Shown in pieces: positions 18,332 through 26,247 of a stretch of 64,000 nucleotides of DNA (within the stretch, counting starts at the first letter, position 1; each line of letters begins with the position of its first letter). The translations under genes and the position numbers were made by a program. Under the pieces are notes generated by a model. It was given only the letters and a program-made list of their open reading frames with translations, had not been told where the DNA came from and ran no database searches. Location: positions 22,706 through 86,705 of the forward strand of contig NZ_LMCT01000072.1 in NCBI RefSeq assembly GCF_001424875.1, in the 5' to 3' direction. Source of the DNA: Kitasatospora sp. Root107. Lineage in GTDB: Bacteria; Actinomycetota; Actinomycetes; Streptomycetales; Streptomycetaceae.

Positions 18332-18952
18332 TCAGTTCACGCCGCGCGGGCGGAACTGGATGCTGATCCGCGGCCCGACCGGGCGGGCCGTCTTCGGCAC
18401 GGCGTGCTCCCAGGTGCGCTGACAGGAGCCGCCCATCACCAGCAGGTCCCCGTGCCCGAGCGCGTACCGGACCGACTCCCCGCCCCCGCCGGCGGGCCGC
18501 AGCGCCAACGCACGCGGTTCGCCGACCGAGACGATCGCCACCATGGTGTCCTCCGAGCGCCCCCGCCCGATCCGGTCCCCGTGCCAGGCCACGCTGTCGT
18601 TCCCGTCCCGGTACAGACAGAGCCCGGCCGTCAGGAACGGCTCGCCCAACTCGCCCCCGTAGTAAGCACTCAGCTCCGTCCGCATCTCCGCCAGCACCGG
18701 ATCGGGCAGCTCGTCGCCGTCCCCGAAGTACGCCAGCAGCCGGGGCACCGACACCACCCGCTCGTACATCTCCCGCTGCTCGGCCCGCCACTCGACCCCG
18801 CAGGCCAGCTGCTCGAACAACGCGTCCGCCCCACGCACCCACCCGGGCAGCACATCCACCCAGGCCCCGTGCCCGAGCTCGGTCCGGCGTATCCCGGTGA
18901 GGGGCCCGAGCTCGGGGCGGTCGGCGCTCAGCAGTGATCCCTGGAAGTGCAT
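18332..18952 (-). CDS. AlkB-like 2-oxoglutarate/Fe(II) dioxygenase
   Basis: A 206-aa protein from ATG 18952. Fe(II) ligands appear as AWHGDR (HxD) and WEHAVPK (distal His), and the 2-oxoglutarate-binding arginines as GPRISIQFRP. Other family segments are PRLLAYFGD and LLVMGGSCQRTW. The family removes alkyl groups from nucleic acid bases by oxidative demethylation. It has AlkB-like length, stands alone, and no adaptive-response regulator (Ada) is adjacent. Confidence 0.88.
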   Translation of the reverse strand: MHFQGSLLSADRPELGPLTGIRRTELGHGAWVDVLPGWVRGADALFEQLACGVEWRAEQREMYERVVSVPRLLAYFGDGDELPDPVLAEMRTELSAYYGGELGEPFLTAGLCLYRDGNDSVAWHGDRIGRGRSEDTMVAIVSVGEPRALALRPAGGGGESVRYALGHGDLLVMGGSCQRTWEHAVPKTARPVGPRISIQFRPRGVN

Positions 18953-19016
18953 GGTTCCAGCGTAACGCCCTGAATCGAAAAGCTGTTCTAATCCTTACTC
19001 CGGGATCCGCTACACC

Positions 19017-19138
19017 CTGCGCGTGGCTCCTGCGCGATGCCTGGTTATCGAGGACAGTCCCAACGGCGTGCTGGCCGCACGGCCGCCGGCGCCACTGGGT
19101 TGATCGCCGAACTGCCCGAAGTACTGGCGCTGTTGTGA
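19017..19138 (+). pseudogene. Remnant of a HAD-superfamily hydrolase
   Basis: One frame reads PARCLVIEDSPNGVLAAR, the HAD motif IV region of beta-phosphoglucomutase-like phosphatases, and then hits a stop at about 19100. Another frame reads LIAELPEVLALL and a stop, which looks like the natural C-terminus of such proteins. The segment between them is missing, and nothing HAD-like is seen upstream. It is therefore a 3' fragment with an internal deletion, not a gene. Confidence 0.6.
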
Positions 19139-19153
19139 GAGTGCTGGTCACAG

Positions 19154-19537
19154 TCACCCGTTCCGGCTGAAGCCCGCCTGGAGGGTGTGGAGGGTGACGA
19201 CGCCTCCGCCGAGCATCTCGGCCTTCCGGCGGAGCTGGTCCACGACCGCCGGGCTCGGCCGCCCGTACACGTCGATGGATCTCATCCGGATGAGCGCACC
19301 GAACGCGCGGAACTTCGGTCCGCCGAGCTCCAGATGGAACTCCATCGACGCCGAATCAGGATGGACGGCCACCAGGGTCATCGTGGACTCGGACTCATCG
19401 ATGTAGAAGTTGTAGGCCATCAGCTGCGGCTCGCGCGCCTCGACGAAGGTGGCCAGGTCGCGCATTCCGTTCTGGACCTCCGCGAGCTTTCCCTCGCGGA
19501 TGTCCGAGCGGTCGACGTAGTAAATGAGTTCCACCAT
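19154..19537 (-). CDS. Small unknown protein, possibly ABM-like dimeric barrel
   Basis: A 127-aa protein from ATG 19537 (MVELIYYVDRSDIREG). The order strand-helix-strand-strand (IYYVDR, LAEVQNGMRDLATFV, LMAYNFYID, STMTLVAVHPD) followed by a C-terminal helical part suggests a dimeric alpha/beta-barrel, as in antibiotic-biosynthesis-monooxygenase-like proteins. No catalytic motif is evident. Monocistronic by position. Confidence 0.5.
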   Translation of the reverse strand: MVELIYYVDRSDIREGKLAEVQNGMRDLATFVEAREPQLMAYNFYIDESESTMTLVAVHPDSASMEFHLELGGPKFRAFGALIRMRSIDVYGRPSPAVVDQLRRKAEMLGGGVVTLHTLQAGFSRNG

Positions 19538-19684
19538 GCCGCCCGAACCTACCGCCGGAGGCCCGCCCGTTCCGCTCGGCGCGCGGGTCCCGTCCTGGAC
19601 TCGATCGTGCCGTTCTTCGAGTCTGCCGAACGGTTCCCGGAAGTCGGTGGAGGTGGTCCGACGGTCGGTGGCAGACTGGCGCGC

Positions 19685-20275
19685 ATGACCGAGACGGGGC
19701 CCAAGGCAGACCTTCAGCTGTACCTGCAGGACGCGCGCGACGTGCTGCTGCTGAAACTTGACGGACTGTCGGAGTACGACCTCCGTCGGCCGATGACGCC
19801 GACCGGTACCAACCTGCTGGGGCTGGTCAAGCACCTGACCAGCGCCGAGGCGGCGTATTTCGGTGAGACCTTCGGGCGGCCGTTCGAGACGCCGCAGCTC
19901 TGGATCGCGACCGACGCCGAGCCGAACTCGGACCTGTGGGCGACCGCCGACGAGAGTCGCGAGCAGATCGTCGGGCTGTACCGGGAGGCGTGGGCCCACT
20001 CGGACGCGACGATCGCGGCGCTGCCGCTCGACGCGCTCGGCCGGGTGCCCTGGGGCAGGCGGGGCGAGCTGACGTTGCACCGGATTCTGGTCCACATGAT
20101 CGGTGAGACCCACCGGCACGCAGGTCACGCCGACATCGTCCGGGAGCTGATCGACGGATCGGTCGGCCAGCGCGGCGAGAACGACAACCTGCCGCCCGGC
20201 GATCCCAGTTGGTGGGCGGGGCACCGTGACCGGCTGGAGCAGGCGGCGCGGGAGGCTGATCGGCGCGGGGCCTGA
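19685..20275 (+). CDS. DinB/DUF664 family protein
   Basis: A 196-aa four-helix protein from ATG 19685. It has the three-histidine pattern of DinB-like metal sites: VKHLTSAE near residue 58 and HMIGETHRHAGHAD near 140. The family includes mycothiol- and bacillithiol-dependent enzymes and many proteins of unknown reaction. DUF664 members are common in actinomycetes. No functional partner lies next to it. Confidence 0.85.
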   Translation: MTETGPKADLQLYLQDARDVLLLKLDGLSEYDLRRPMTPTGTNLLGLVKHLTSAEAAYFGETFGRPFETPQLWIATDAEPNSDLWATADESREQIVGLYREAWAHSDATIAALPLDALGRVPWGRRGELTLHRILVHMIGETHRHAGHADIVRELIDGSVGQRGENDNLPPGDPSWWAGHRDRLEQAAREADRRGA

Positions 20276-20308
20276 CGGCGGACTGTCCGGCGTGGTCAAC
20301 TCATCGAC

Positions 20309-20779
20309 ATGGAAACTGTGTTGGCTGCCACGGTGGCCGTACTCGGCACCCTGATCGGCACGTTCGGGACGCTGGTGCTCCAGCGTCGCGCCGCCGACCG
20401 CACCGCGTCTCACGCCCGGGAGGACCGCCTGCGGCAGGAGCGGGCGAGCGCCTGCCTGGCGTTCGCGGAGGTGCTCTCGGAGCTGAAGCGCGCGTCCGTC
20501 GACGTCTGGCTCCGCCGTCACGACCAGCCGCGCGACGAGGAGGCCGTCCGAGCCGCCCGGCAGGAGGCCGACCGTTGTGGCGCACAGGCTCAGTCCGCGA
20601 TGTTCCGGATGCAGCTCATGACCCACGATCGGCAGCTCGGCGCGCTCGCCCACGCCGCCTTCGAGCTGGTCGGAAGCGTCCAGCCCGCAGGCAGCCGTAC
20701 GGAGTTGAAGCGTGTGGAGCGGGCCTTCGAGGTGGCGGTGGAAGCGTTCATCGCGGACGCCCATCGACTGGTGATCTGA
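20309..20779 (+). CDS. Small membrane-anchored coiled-coil protein
   Basis: A 156-aa protein from ATG 20309. Residues 1-24 (METVLAATVAVLGTLIGTF and following) form one membrane segment. The rest is an Arg/Glu/Ala-rich helix (AREDRLRQERASACLAFAEV) continuing as a cytoplasmic helical bundle. This layout is common among uncharacterised actinomycete proteins. No enzymatic motif is present and I assign no function. Confidence 0.6.
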   Translation: METVLAATVAVLGTLIGTFGTLVLQRRAADRTASHAREDRLRQERASACLAFAEVLSELKRASVDVWLRRHDQPRDEEAVRAARQEADRCGAQAQSAMFRMQLMTHDRQLGALAHAAFELVGSVQPAGSRTELKRVERAFEVAVEAFIADAHRLVI

Positions 20780-20795
20780 CCGGGAGAGTTTCAGG

Positions 20796-22313
20796 TCACC
20801 GAGAGGTGATCAACTGCTCGGCGAGGGCGCGCGGCAGCGCGGGGTTGGCGGCTGCCGCCTCCACCACCTGCCAGTCGTCGTCACCGAGCAACTCGGCCAC
20901 CACCGAAGGCGGGAGGGCGGGATGCCCGGCCGCCGTCCGCCGGGCCCGGGGGTCCGTCAGGCAGACCTGCAACGCCGGTGCCGTCGCATGCCGGTGCAGG
21001 GCGATCTCCCGGAGCGCCTTCCGGGCCGGTGGGCTGCGGTGGGCGAGGTCGGCCAGCAGGGCTGACGGAGCATCGGGGTTGGCGGCCACCGCAGCGGCCA
21101 CCCGGTCGCCGTGGCGGTCGAGCGCGGTCCGGAGCTGCGCCTCGGACAGGCCGGGGTGCGGTGCGACCGAGGCGACCACCTTCGCATCAGGGTCGGCGGC
21201 CAGGGCGTCCCGGAGCTCGGCGGGCAGGTCCCGGCGCTGCGCCACCAGCATCCGTACCGCCGAACTCGGCGACTGTGCAAGCTCGTTGACCTCGCCCGGG
21301 GAGGCGGCCGCCACCCGTGGCAGCAGGACCGGGCCGGTCCGGACGGTGTCGGCGAGGGAGGTCAGCAGGTCGAGCGGAAGATGCGGGTGGTGCGCGAGGC
21401 TGCGCCGGACGTTGTGCCCGTCGTCCACGGCAAGCCGGCGCTGCAGGGCCTCGTCGATCGCCGGGTTCGCCGCCAGGGCGGCCCGCGTCCAGGGCACGGC
21501 ATCCTCGGCGAGCCGGGCATACGTCGACGCCGACAGATCGGTCCGGCAGGCGAGTTCGTGGCGCAGCAGAGCCGACGGATGGTCGGCGAAGGCGGCGCAG
21601 GCCGCCGGGGGAGTGGCCGGGTTGCCCAGCGCCGCCTGCTGGATCGCGTGCACCGTGGACTGGTGGCCGCCGTCGCAGGCGGCGTCCGGCGGCAGAGCGC
21701 AGTCGCGGCGCGGGCAGTGCGGGTCGTGTTCGAACGGGACGGGCTCGTGGTCGCAGACCAGGCACCACCGGGCCGGCGGCAGGCCGTCGCCGGTGAGCAG
21801 CATCGCCAGTACGGCCGGAGGTGCTGCCTGGTTGGCGGCCACCGAGCGGCGTACCTCGGCGTGTGGGTGTTCCGCGAGCCGGGTGGCTGCCTCGGACGTC
21901 GTCCACAGCGCGAGCTCCGCGACCACCCGGATCTCGGGATCGGCGGCGAGCAGCGCCACCACGTCGGACGGCAGGTCGGGGCAGGCGGCCAGCTTCTCGC
22001 GGCGTTCCATGGCCGGGTGCGTCGCCAGCAGCCGCGCCCAGGCGGGGGGCCCGGCGCGCTCGTCGAGCAGGGCCAGTGCGGCCGAGGGCTGGGCAACGGG
22101 ATCGACGTCGGCGGCGGTGAGCAGGCCGGCGTAGGCGAGCCGGATCGCCGCGTACTCGTCGCGGGCCGCCAGCGCGACCGCCTCGGCGTGGCTCAGGTCC
22201 GGACGATCAGCGAGCTCCACGAGCGTGTCGGTGTCGGCGGTGGCGATCAGCCGGTCGAGGAGCGTGCGGGGCAGGGCCGGGTTGGCGGCGAGGCCGCGCA
22301 GGGGGTGGGGCAC
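20796..22313 (-). CDS. Leucine-rich-repeat-variant (LRV) protein with Cys-rich insert
   Basis: A 505-aa protein from ATG 22313, made of about 15 repeats of 20-25 residues of the form LAxxPxLPxxLLxxLAxDxDxxVR (for example LAANPALPRTLLDRL, LAADPDAKVVASVAPHPG). LRV repeats make a right-handed helical solenoid used for binding. Between repeats, near residue 200, a non-repeat insert contains six Cys and several His (CLVCDHEP, HCPRRDCALPP, ACDGGH), resembling a metal or Fe-S site. The Azotobacter LRV protein has a [4Fe-4S] cluster, but at its N-terminus. The partner is unknown. Confidence 0.75.
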   Translation of the reverse strand: MPHPLRGLAANPALPRTLLDRLIATADTDTLVELADRPDLSHAEAVALAARDEYAAIRLAYAGLLTAADVDPVAQPSAALALLDERAGPPAWARLLATHPAMERREKLAACPDLPSDVVALLAADPEIRVVAELALWTTSEAATRLAEHPHAEVRRSVAANQAAPPAVLAMLLTGDGLPPARWCLVCDHEPVPFEHDPHCPRRDCALPPDAACDGGHQSTVHAIQQAALGNPATPPAACAAFADHPSALLRHELACRTDLSASTYARLAEDAVPWTRAALAANPAIDEALQRRLAVDDGHNVRRSLAHHPHLPLDLLTSLADTVRTGPVLLPRVAAASPGEVNELAQSPSSAVRMLVAQRRDLPAELRDALAADPDAKVVASVAPHPGLSEAQLRTALDRHGDRVAAAVAANPDAPSALLADLAHRSPPARKALREIALHRHATAPALQVCLTDPRARRTAAGHPALPPSVVAELLGDDDWQVVEAAAANPALPRALAEQLITSR

Positions 22314-22392
22314 GGCAGAATCCTGTCAGGAGGGTGCTCCTGCGGCCCGTGGTTTTTCCCCGGGCGTCCCGACCTCGAAAGGCCTCACCGTC

Positions 22393-22956
22393 ATGAACGA
22401 CCGTCAGCCCGCACCGTTCGGGAACTTCGAGACCGCCTTCGCCGCGCTCACGCTGGAGGAGCCGCTCGTCGGGCCGGTGGCGGACGCGTTGACGAACTGG
22501 GACGTGCCCGGCGCCGCCCAGTCGGTGCTGTACGTCGACACCGATCCGTCGAAGGCCGACACCGCCGTGTTCTGCGAGGCGTACGACGTCGCCCCCGAGG
22601 TGTCCGCGAACTGTGTGGTGATCGGGGCCAAGCGCGGCGGGGAGACCACCCTGGCCGCCTGCCTGGCGCTGGCCGGTACCCGGGTGGACGTGAACACGGC
22701 CGTCCGCAAGCACCTCGGTGCCCGCAAGGCGTCCTTCGCGCCGATGGAGACGGCGGTCGCGGAGACCGGCATGGAGTACGGCGGCATCACGCCCGTCGGC
22801 CTCCCGGCCGGCTGGCCGCTGCTGATCGACGCGGCCGTGGTGGCGGCGCCGTACGTGCTGGTCGGCAGCGGGCGCAGGCGGGGCAAGCTGATCCTGCCGG
22901 GCCGGGTGCTGGCCCAACTGCCGGGTGCGCAGGTACTGGAGGGGCTGGCCGGGTAG
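22393..22956 (+). CDS. YbaK/ProX-type aminoacyl-tRNA deacylase-like protein
   Basis: A 187-aa protein from ATG 22393. It contains the YbaK fold landmarks CVVIGAKRGGETTLAACL, VNTAVRKHLGARKASFAP (the Lys/Arg-rich substrate loop) and GMEYGGITPVGLPAGWPLLID. Relatives hydrolyse mischarged Cys- or Ala-tRNA(Pro) in trans. Length is somewhat above the minimal domain because of an N-terminal extension. The editing substrate cannot be read from sequence. A GNAT gene follows after 17 bp on the same strand. Confidence 0.8.
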   Translation: MNDRQPAPFGNFETAFAALTLEEPLVGPVADALTNWDVPGAAQSVLYVDTDPSKADTAVFCEAYDVAPEVSANCVVIGAKRGGETTLAACLALAGTRVDVNTAVRKHLGARKASFAPMETAVAETGMEYGGITPVGLPAGWPLLIDAAVVAAPYVLVGSGRRRGKLILPGRVLAQLPGAQVLEGLAG

Positions 22957-22973
22957 CGGTCTAGGGTGGCCGG

Positions 22974-23507
22974 ATGAGCGAAGACACCGTCGTCACACTG
23001 CGGCCCGTACGGGAGGACGACCTCCGGGTCCTCGAGGCGTTCCTCACCGATCCCGAGGCGGCCGGGGAGTTCCAGTGGCAGGGCTGGTCGGACCCGGGGC
23101 GCTGGCGTCGGCAGTGGCTGGAGAACGGGATGCTGGGCGAGGAGGGCGGCACGCTGATGGTGGCCGCCGCCGCCGGCGGGGAACCGGCCGGGTTCGTCTC
23201 CTGGCGGAAGGTGATGTGCTGGCGCGGCTCGTCCTGCTGGAACGCCGGGATCTCGCTGCTGCCGGCGGTCCGCGGGCGCGGCCTCGGCGCTCCGGCGATG
23301 CGCGAGCTGGTCCGCTACCTGTTCGCGCACACCCAGCTGGTCCGGATCGAGGCGGCCACCGAGGTGGCGAACGTCGCCGCCCAACGGGTGCTGGAGCGGG
23401 CCGGGTTCAGCCGGGAGGGAGTGCTGCGCAGCGTCGCGTACCGGAACGGGCAGTGGCACGACGGGGTGGGGTACAGCGTGCTGCGCTCCGACCCCACCTG
23501 GCAGTAG
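22974..23507 (+). CDS. GNAT N-acetyltransferase
   Basis: A 177-aa protein from ATG 22974. The acetyl-CoA-binding motif is LLPAVRGRGLGAPAMRELVRY, here split by its neighbours, followed by the NVAAQRVLERAGFSREGVLR segment typical of RimJ/RimL-like acetyltransferases. Substrate unknown. Its 17-bp spacing from the YbaK-like gene suggests a two-gene unit. Confidence 0.87.
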   Translation: MSEDTVVTLRPVREDDLRVLEAFLTDPEAAGEFQWQGWSDPGRWRRQWLENGMLGEEGGTLMVAAAAGGEPAGFVSWRKVMCWRGSSCWNAGISLLPAVRGRGLGAPAMRELVRYLFAHTQLVRIEAATEVANVAAQRVLERAGFSREGVLRSVAYRNGQWHDGVGYSVLRSDPTWQ

Positions 23508-23517
23508 CGGCGGCGAC

Positions 23518-24138
23518 TCAGAACAGGTCGGCCAACCGCTTCCCGACCGCCCATGCCTCCGCGGCGTCGCAGGCGGCCAGTTCGAGATCGGCGGCCACGG
23601 CACGGTCGGCCAGTTCACGGGTGGCGTAGAAACGGACCCGGTCGCAGAACACCTCGCGGATGTCGGCACCGGCAGCGGGCGCCAGCGTGACGGTGGTGGT
23701 GGCGGGGGTGAGGTCCCGGATGCCGTCGGGTGTGACGGTCAGTGAGATCGGTACGCCCGTGGCGGTGCACCGCGCGGTGACCCGGCTGGCCGCCTCGCCG
23801 AACACCACGGGGAACATCAGCGCGTCCATCGCGCACCAGCCGGACCGGAACTGCCCCAGCAGCTCCATCCGGTAAGGGAGTTCGGGGTTGAGCGACACTC
23901 CGGCGCCGATGATCAGGCCCTCCGGGTCGGTCTCCAGCGCGAAGTCCATCGCCCGGAACCGCGCCAGCACCTCGTCGCCGGGCCAGCCCAGCAGTTCCCC
24001 GGCTGCCGCCGGGGTGAGCGGGCCCTGCTTCAGCAGCCCGTCCACCACGGTGGCCCCGGCGGCCATCAGCACCATGCCCCGGGGTGAGCTCCACTTGGCC
24101 ACCAGCCGGTCGGACAACTGCTGGGCAACGCGGTCCAC
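23518..24138 (-). CDS. Alkylmercury lyase (MerB)-like protein
   Basis: A 206-aa protein from GTG 24138, with TAGGAG 5 bp upstream. An N-terminal winged-helix-like part (about 1-80) is followed by a MerB-like core with GWCAMDALMFPVVFGE, ARCTATGVPISLTVTP and DIREVFCDRVRFYAT. The Cys in ARCTATG and in VFCDR correspond to the two conserved catalytic Cys of MerB. No merA, merR or merT is nearby. Stand-alone MerB-like proteins are common in actinomycetes and may not act on organomercury. Confidence 0.72.
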   Translation of the reverse strand: MDRVAQQLSDRLVAKWSSPRGMVLMAAGATVVDGLLKQGPLTPAAAGELLGWPGDEVLARFRAMDFALETDPEGLIIGAGVSLNPELPYRMELLGQFRSGWCAMDALMFPVVFGEAASRVTARCTATGVPISLTVTPDGIRDLTPATTTVTLAPAAGADIREVFCDRVRFYATRELADRAVAADLELAACDAAEAWAVGKRLADLF

Positions 24139-24274
24139 ACTAACTCCTACCTGGACGAACGACCCCCGTCCCCGGCCATGCTGGGTCACTGCAAGGCCCA
24201 CGGCAGCCCGCCCCGCCGAAAATCTCCGAGAAAATCTTCCACGCCGTTGAGTGCTCCGGCGACCGGCTCCGTAC

Positions 24275-24296
24275 TGATGGATGCGAACGTCCATCA
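24275..24296. promoter_or_regulatory. Inverted repeat upstream of lipoprotein/ECF operon
   Basis: A perfect 7-bp inverted repeat, TGATGGA and TCCATCA with an 8-bp spacer, lies 23 bp before the lipoprotein start. Position fits an operator or a leader hairpin. I cannot name a regulator for it. Confidence 0.4.
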
Positions 24297-24318
24297 GATC
24301 TCGTGGGGGAGACCACTC

Positions 24319-24876
24319 ATGCGCAACCTTCGTCGCACCGCCCTGCTGACCGCTCCGGCTGTGGCCGGTCTGCTGCTGCTCACGGCCTGCGGCTCGGACA
24401 GCAAGCCCGTCGCCGCCTCCCCGTCCGCGCCCGTCGCAGCCACCCCGTCCGCGCCGGCGGCGTCCGCTCCCGCCGCCGACAAGGCCGTGCTGAAGGGCTC
24501 GCTGGCCGCCGGGAACACCGCGAAGTTCGGCGCGATCGTGCTCGACGGCCTCGACTACACGCTCTACCGCTTCGACAAGGACACCGCCAACCCGTCGGCC
24601 TCCAACTGCAACGCCGACTGCGCCGCCAAGTGGCCGCCGGTGCCGGTGAACGCCCAGAGCACGATCAAGGGCATCGACGGCAAGCTGGTCGGCAGCGTCA
24701 CCCGGGCCGACGGCACCAAGCAGCTCACCCTGGGCGGCTGGCCGCTCTACCGCTTCGCGGGCGACAAGGCCCCGGGCGAGACCAACGGTCAGGGCGTGGG
24801 CGGCACTTGGTTCATCGCCGCCCCGGACGGCAAGAAGGCCGCGGCCGCCGCCGGCACGGGCGGCAACGGCTACTGA
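24319..24876 (+). CDS. Secreted lipoprotein with Lipoprotein_15-type repeats
   Basis: A 185-aa protein from ATG 24319, with GGGGGAG upstream. The signal peptide ends in the lipobox LLTAC (Cys near 25), followed by a Pro/Ala/Ser linker. Two copies of the secreted repeat follow: YTLYRFDKDTANPSASNCNA, continuing to CAAKWPPV, and WPLYRFAGDKAPGETNGQGV, ending GTWF. The family is an uncharacterised extracytoplasmic lipoprotein group. It overlaps or closely precedes the ECF sigma gene, a conserved actinomycete arrangement, so it is probably part of that regulon. Confidence 0.87.
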   Translation: MRNLRRTALLTAPAVAGLLLLTACGSDSKPVAASPSAPVAATPSAPAASAPAADKAVLKGSLAAGNTAKFGAIVLDGLDYTLYRFDKDTANPSASNCNADCAAKWPPVPVNAQSTIKGIDGKLVGSVTRADGTKQLTLGGWPLYRFAGDKAPGETNGQGVGGTWFIAAPDGKKAAAAAGTGGNGY

Positions 24877-24917
24877 TGGGAACCGTGACCCCGCTGCTGC
24901 TCGACGAGGAGAGGCGC

Positions 24918-25481
24918 ATGCGGCACGATTCGGCGGTGACCGGAGCACGGAACGAGGCGGTGCGGAGCGAGGCGGTGCAGGGCGAGGAGCTGATCCGCGC
25001 CCTGCACGACCAGCATGCCGCCGCCCTGCTCAGCTTCGTGCTCCGGCTGGTCGGCGGCGACCGGCACCAGGCCGAGGACGTGGTGCAGGAGACGCTGGTC
25101 CGGGCCTGGCGGAACATCCACCGCCTGGAGCCGACCGCCGCCTCGCTCCGTCCCTGGCTGGTGACCGTCGCCCGGCGGATCGTCATCGACGGTCACCGGA
25201 GCCGGCAGTCGCGCCCGCCCGAGGTGGGTGATGCCATGCTCGAAGTCATGCCCGCAGAGGACGAATTGGAGAAGGCGCTGCGTCTGATGACCATCTCCGA
25301 CGCCCTGGACGCCCTCACCGAGCCGCACCGGCAGGTGATCGTCGAGACCTACCTCAAGGGGCGTACGGTCAACGAGGCCGCCGCCGTGCTCGGTGTGCCC
25401 GCCGGTACCGTACGGTCCAGGGTCTTCTACGCGCTCCGCTCGCTCAAGATCGCACTCGAAGAACGAGGAGTGACATCGTGA
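24918..25481 (+). CDS. ECF-family RNA polymerase sigma factor
   Basis: A 187-aa protein. ATG 24918 is preferred because GAGGAGAGG lies just ahead, although ATG 24876 overlaps the lipoprotein stop in the same frame. Region 2 reads LLSFVLRLVGGDRHQAEDVV plus QETLVRAWRN; region 4 reads LTEPHRQVIVETYLKGRTVN and a helix-turn-helix AAAVLGVPAGTVRSRVFYAL. No extra C-terminal domain. Its stop overlaps the start of the anti-sigma gene, so the pair is translationally coupled and the sigma factor is likely held inactive until a cell-surface signal arrives. Confidence 0.92.
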   Translation: MRHDSAVTGARNEAVRSEAVQGEELIRALHDQHAAALLSFVLRLVGGDRHQAEDVVQETLVRAWRNIHRLEPTAASLRPWLVTVARRIVIDGHRSRQSRPPEVGDAMLEVMPAEDELEKALRLMTISDALDALTEPHRQVIVETYLKGRTVNEAAAVLGVPAGTVRSRVFYALRSLKIALEERGVTS

Positions 25482-26221
25482 CGTCCCCGCAGGAGCAGCA
25501 CCTCGACGTGGGTGCCTACGTCCTCGGGCTGCTCGAACCGGAGGAGATGGCGGAGTTCGCGGTGCATCTGGCGGACTGCGCCCAGTGCACGGCCGAGGCC
25601 GCGGAACTCTCCGGGCTGGAAACGCTGCTCTCGGAGTACGCGGACGCGGTGCGTCCGGTAGCCGGCGCCGCCCCAGGTGCCGCCCCCGGCGCCTCCCCTG
25701 GCGCCGAGCTGCTGGAGCGGATGGTCGCCGAGGTGACCACCGTCCGGCGCACCTCCCGGACGCGTCGGCTCTTCCTGGTCGCCGCCGCCGTCGCGGTCCT
25801 GATCGCGGGGCCGCTGCTCGGGGCGACGCTCGGCGACAGCGACGGCGACGGCCCGGCCCCGGTGGCCCACTCCACCAGTCCCGCACAGGACTTGATGGAC
25901 CACGGCACCCTCCGGACGGCCACCGACCGGACCACCGGAGCGGTCGCCACGGTCGCCCTGGAGGACAAGAAGTGGGGCACCCACGTCGCCCTCCGGCTGG
26001 GGGGCGTCAAGGGTCCGCTGTCCTGCTCCCTGATCGCGGTGGCCCGGGACGGACAGCGCCAGACCGTCACCAGCTGGGCCGTCCCGGAGACCGGCTACGG
26101 CACTCCGGGCCAGCAGGACGCCCTCGTCACGCACGGCGGCGTCGGCTTCCCGGCCACCCGGATCGACCACTTCGAGGTCCGCACCACCGAGGGCAACGAA
26201 CTGGTCGCCATCCCGGTCTGA
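25478..26221 (+). CDS. Membrane anti-sigma factor with ZAS motif (RskA-like)
   Basis: A 247-aa protein from GTG 25478 within GTGA. The N-terminal anti-sigma domain carries HLADCAQC (HxxxCxxC, about 31-38). An Ala/Pro linker leads to one membrane helix (LFLVAAAVAVLIAGPLLGA, near 105), then an extracellular domain of about 120 residues. It should bind the preceding sigma factor at the membrane and release it when the outer domain is triggered. Confidence 0.9.
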   Translation: MTSPQEQHLDVGAYVLGLLEPEEMAEFAVHLADCAQCTAEAAELSGLETLLSEYADAVRPVAGAAPGAAPGASPGAELLERMVAEVTTVRRTSRTRRLFLVAAAVAVLIAGPLLGATLGDSDGDGPAPVAHSTSPAQDLMDHGTLRTATDRTTGAVATVALEDKKWGTHVALRLGGVKGPLSCSLIAVARDGQRQTVTSWAVPETGYGTPGQQDALVTHGGVGFPATRIDHFEVRTTEGNELVAIPV

Positions 26222-26247
26222 CGCCTGGCCCGGCCCCGCGCAGCCGG

